Assembly: GCA_964565415.1 (NCBI GenBank)
Contig: CAZMEX010000008.1
Span: forward strand, 10,638-74,637
Source: JAIOSM01 sp964565415
Lineage (GTDB): Bacteria; Desulfobacterota; Desulfobacteria; Desulfobacterales; Desulfobacteraceae
Direction of reading: 5' to 3'
Length of the DNA: 64,000 nt
Shown: positions 62,541 to 64,000 of the stretch, piece after piece
Layout: each line of letters begins with the position of its first letter
Position numbering within the stretch: position 1 is the stretch's first letter
Position numbers and translations under genes: made by a program
Notes under the pieces: generated by a model
The model's database searches: none
What the model saw: only the letters and a program-made list of their open reading frames with translations
Told to the model about the DNA's origin: nothing

Positions 62541-63938
62541 TTATTCTCTCCATATTTCCACTCCCCATCCAAGGGTTTTGTATAGTTTGACCTGTTCCTT
62601 GATAAACATTGCCTGTTCCCCAACTAATTGCCTTTCAAGTTTTTCAATGCTGGTCCAGGCAATCAGATATGATAAATAACTTGCCTGACCGTTTTGGTAT
62701 TGCAAACTTGCATCTTTCAGAGTTAACCTTGCAAGGTTGAGTTCCTCTTCCAGCAAATTTATAAACTCTCTTTGTTTTTCAATTTTGACAAGGGAGTCTT
62801 CAACTTCAAAAATAGCTTTGGCAATGATTTTTGTATAGATATGAAGCTGCTCTTCAGCAGCAGCTTTGGCTCGGTTGATTTCGGCTATTCTTAACCCGCC
62901 ATCAAAAACAGGACCTGCTATGCTTGCACCAAGGGCTGCTACCCAATTATTAAACAATAGATCAAGCTTTCCGCTGGAAAATAGAGCCTGGGCTGTGAGC
63001 TTGAAAGATGGCAAGAGGTCAGCTTTTGCTGCTGTAATTCGCCACTCAGATGAGAATAGCCTCATCTTTGCAGCCTGGATATCTGGTCTGTTGTCTATAA
63101 GATCAGATGGTATACCAAGTTTTGGCATACTTAAAGGTTCAGGAAGTTTATTTGCAGCCACTTTAATCATATTAGTTGAGGCTTTGCCAGATAAAAAAGA
63201 GAGGTTGTGTAGTAAAAGCCTTGCCTGTTTTTCAAGCAGCGGGAGTTGTGAATTTGCCTGGGCAAGGGCTTCTCTTTGCTGGGATATATCAAGTGCATTT
63301 GCCTTCCCATTCATAAATCGTAACTTTTGAAGTTCCAGCAGGGTTTTATTTATTTTGATCTGGTTGTTTAAAATGGTTTTTTTGTTTCGGGTGGCAATAA
63401 TATCAATCCAGATCTCAGTAATGTTCATTGTAAGTTCCAGCATGGCTGCCCTTAAATCCTGCCTGGCAGCTTCAAGGTTTGAAACTTGAGCCTGTTTCAA
63501 GGCTTTTGTTTCTCCCCACACATCAGCAGTATATGATCCTGTAACAGAAGCATCCCAGGAATTAGTATCAGTGTAAGAGGAACTTTCAGAGCTTGATTTT
63601 TTTTTCTGAGTTCTTTTGTTCTGTCCACCCAACAAAAACCCAAAACCGGGGAAAAAGGATGCGTTCTCTTTTGCAATTCTTGCTTTTGCCTGAATTATTT
63701 TAGCTTTAAGGGCTTTTAAATCAAAACTATTACCCAGGGCATTATTAATTAATGTGTTAAGTTCAGGGCTGTCAAAGCCAAGCCACCATGCTTTGATGAT
63801 TTCGCTATCATTTGTTTCAGCAGAAAAATTATCAGGAATTTGCAAAGCAGGTGGAATTTTTGCAGATGGTTCAAATGCCTTACAACCGGAAAGGAACACA
63901 ATAATAGCAAATACAACCCAAAAAACAGAGCTTTTCAT
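62541..63938 (-). CDS. Outer-membrane efflux channel (OprM/NodT-type lipoprotein)
   Basis: 465 residues. A lipoprotein signal (FAIIVFLSGC, lipobox LSGC at about residue 19) precedes two TolC-like repeats of helical hairpin and beta-barrel strands, with the conserved DLIDNRPDIQAAKMRLF motif near 280. It completes the RND pump; the gene order channel-adaptor-permease with overlaps of one to four bases shows a single operon. RBS AGGGG lies about 7 bases before the ATG. The end of the window is 62 bases upstream. Confidence 0.92.
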   Translation of the reverse strand: MKSSVFWVVFAIIVFLSGCKAFEPSAKIPPALQIPDNFSAETNDSEIIKAWWLGFDSPELNTLINNALGNSFDLKALKAKIIQAKARIAKENASFFPGFGFLLGGQNKRTQKKKSSSESSSYTDTNSWDASVTGSYTADVWGETKALKQAQVSNLEAARQDLRAAMLELTMNITEIWIDIIATRNKKTILNNQIKINKTLLELQKLRFMNGKANALDISQQREALAQANSQLPLLEKQARLLLHNLSFLSGKASTNMIKVAANKLPEPLSMPKLGIPSDLIDNRPDIQAAKMRLFSSEWRITAAKADLLPSFKLTAQALFSSGKLDLLFNNWVAALGASIAGPVFDGGLRIAEINRAKAAAEEQLHIYTKIIAKAIFEVEDSLVKIEKQREFINLLEEELNLARLTLKDASLQYQNGQASYLSYLIAWTSIEKLERQLVGEQAMFIKEQVKLYKTLGWGVEIWRE

Positions 63939-63964
63939 CTATTTTCCCCTGTGATTAAAGCTTT

Positions 63965-63993
63965 ATACTAATGTAAAATTGCTTTTAAATCAA
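63965..63993 (-). promoter_or_regulatory. Candidate promoter of the RND efflux operon
   Basis: Minus-strand TTGATT (63988-63993), 17-base spacer, TAGTAT (63965-63970), about 27 bases before the channel gene's ATG. No operator is evident in the short region visible. Confidence 0.42.
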
Positions 63994-64000
63994 TACTGAT

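Noticed and set aside
62540..62623. N-terminal extension of the RND adaptor
   Set aside because: It runs into the outer-membrane channel gene; the ATG at 62539 has a good RBS and begins the membrane anchor.
1..64000. Insertion sequences, phage genes, CRISPR arrays
   Set aside because: No transposase, integrase, cas gene or regularly spaced repeats were seen.

Overview
The window is AT-rich, densely coded bacterial chromosome. There are no insertion sequences, phage genes or CRISPR arrays, and only one tRNA. The gene set (HdrD-like iron-sulphur redox protein read through an in-frame UGA, DUF362 ferredoxin-type protein, large multi-domain CheA, PATAN/DUF4388 protein, OadB/OadG sodium-pump subunits, FapA/DUF342 proteins) points to an anaerobic, motile, selenium-using deltaproteobacterium. 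A sulphate reducer near Desulfobacteraceae (Desulfobacterota) is my best guess, from recognised families rather than from any database search.

Layout. 1-13.2 kb is mostly plus-strand housekeeping: der (cut by the window edge), rarA, a thiolase, a YfcE-type phosphoesterase, a 51-residue membrane microprotein, an AI-2E-type permease, then gyrA-radC-(Cys-rich ORF)-pgk and an unrecognised protein. 13.2-23.3 kb is a minus-strand chemotaxis cluster: chemoreceptor, CheA, CheW, CheB, CheR, a HEAT-repeat/receiver protein and a short N-acetylglutamate-synthase-like GNAT. 23.4-28.3 kb holds a U32 peptidase-family (TrhP-like) protein, tRNA-Arg(CCU), a LysM lytic transglycosylase and an M48/TPR protease. 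28.3-33.1 kb is a PnrA/Nup-type nucleoside ABC importer. 33.2-35.3 kb pairs a cyclic-nucleotide-binding domain protein with orphan OadG and OadB. 35.3-38.6 kb has a DUF362 ferredoxin-like protein and a hybrid histidine kinase. 39-43.5 kb carries a GntR/FCD regulator, a cyclophilin, a NifS-like enzyme, a CtlX-like hydrolase and a PlsC-type acyltransferase.

43.5-50.4 kb is the most unusual part. Five tightly packed minus-strand genes run selenoprotein, parA, parB, IspH-UbiA fusion, FapA-like protein. The first gene looks like two ORFs separated by UGA. The UGA replaces a cysteine codon in a Glu-X-Gly-His motif of an HdrD/DsrK-like protein and is followed at the right distance by a perfect 8-bp hairpin with a GGC loop, a textbook bacterial SECIS. 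The IspH enzyme is fused to a UbiA-type membrane domain with partly degenerate aspartate motifs.

50.5-57.9 kb has hrpA and a response regulator followed by a second FapA-like protein with a receiver-like N-terminus. A gene-less 393-bp gap follows; it holds a promoter-like sequence and a terminator-like hairpin that could bound a small RNA. 58.3-63.9 kb is a complete tripartite RND efflux operon.

Starts were moved from the longest ORF wherever a ribosome binding site or family alignment argued for it. Promoters and operators are pattern matches by eye.
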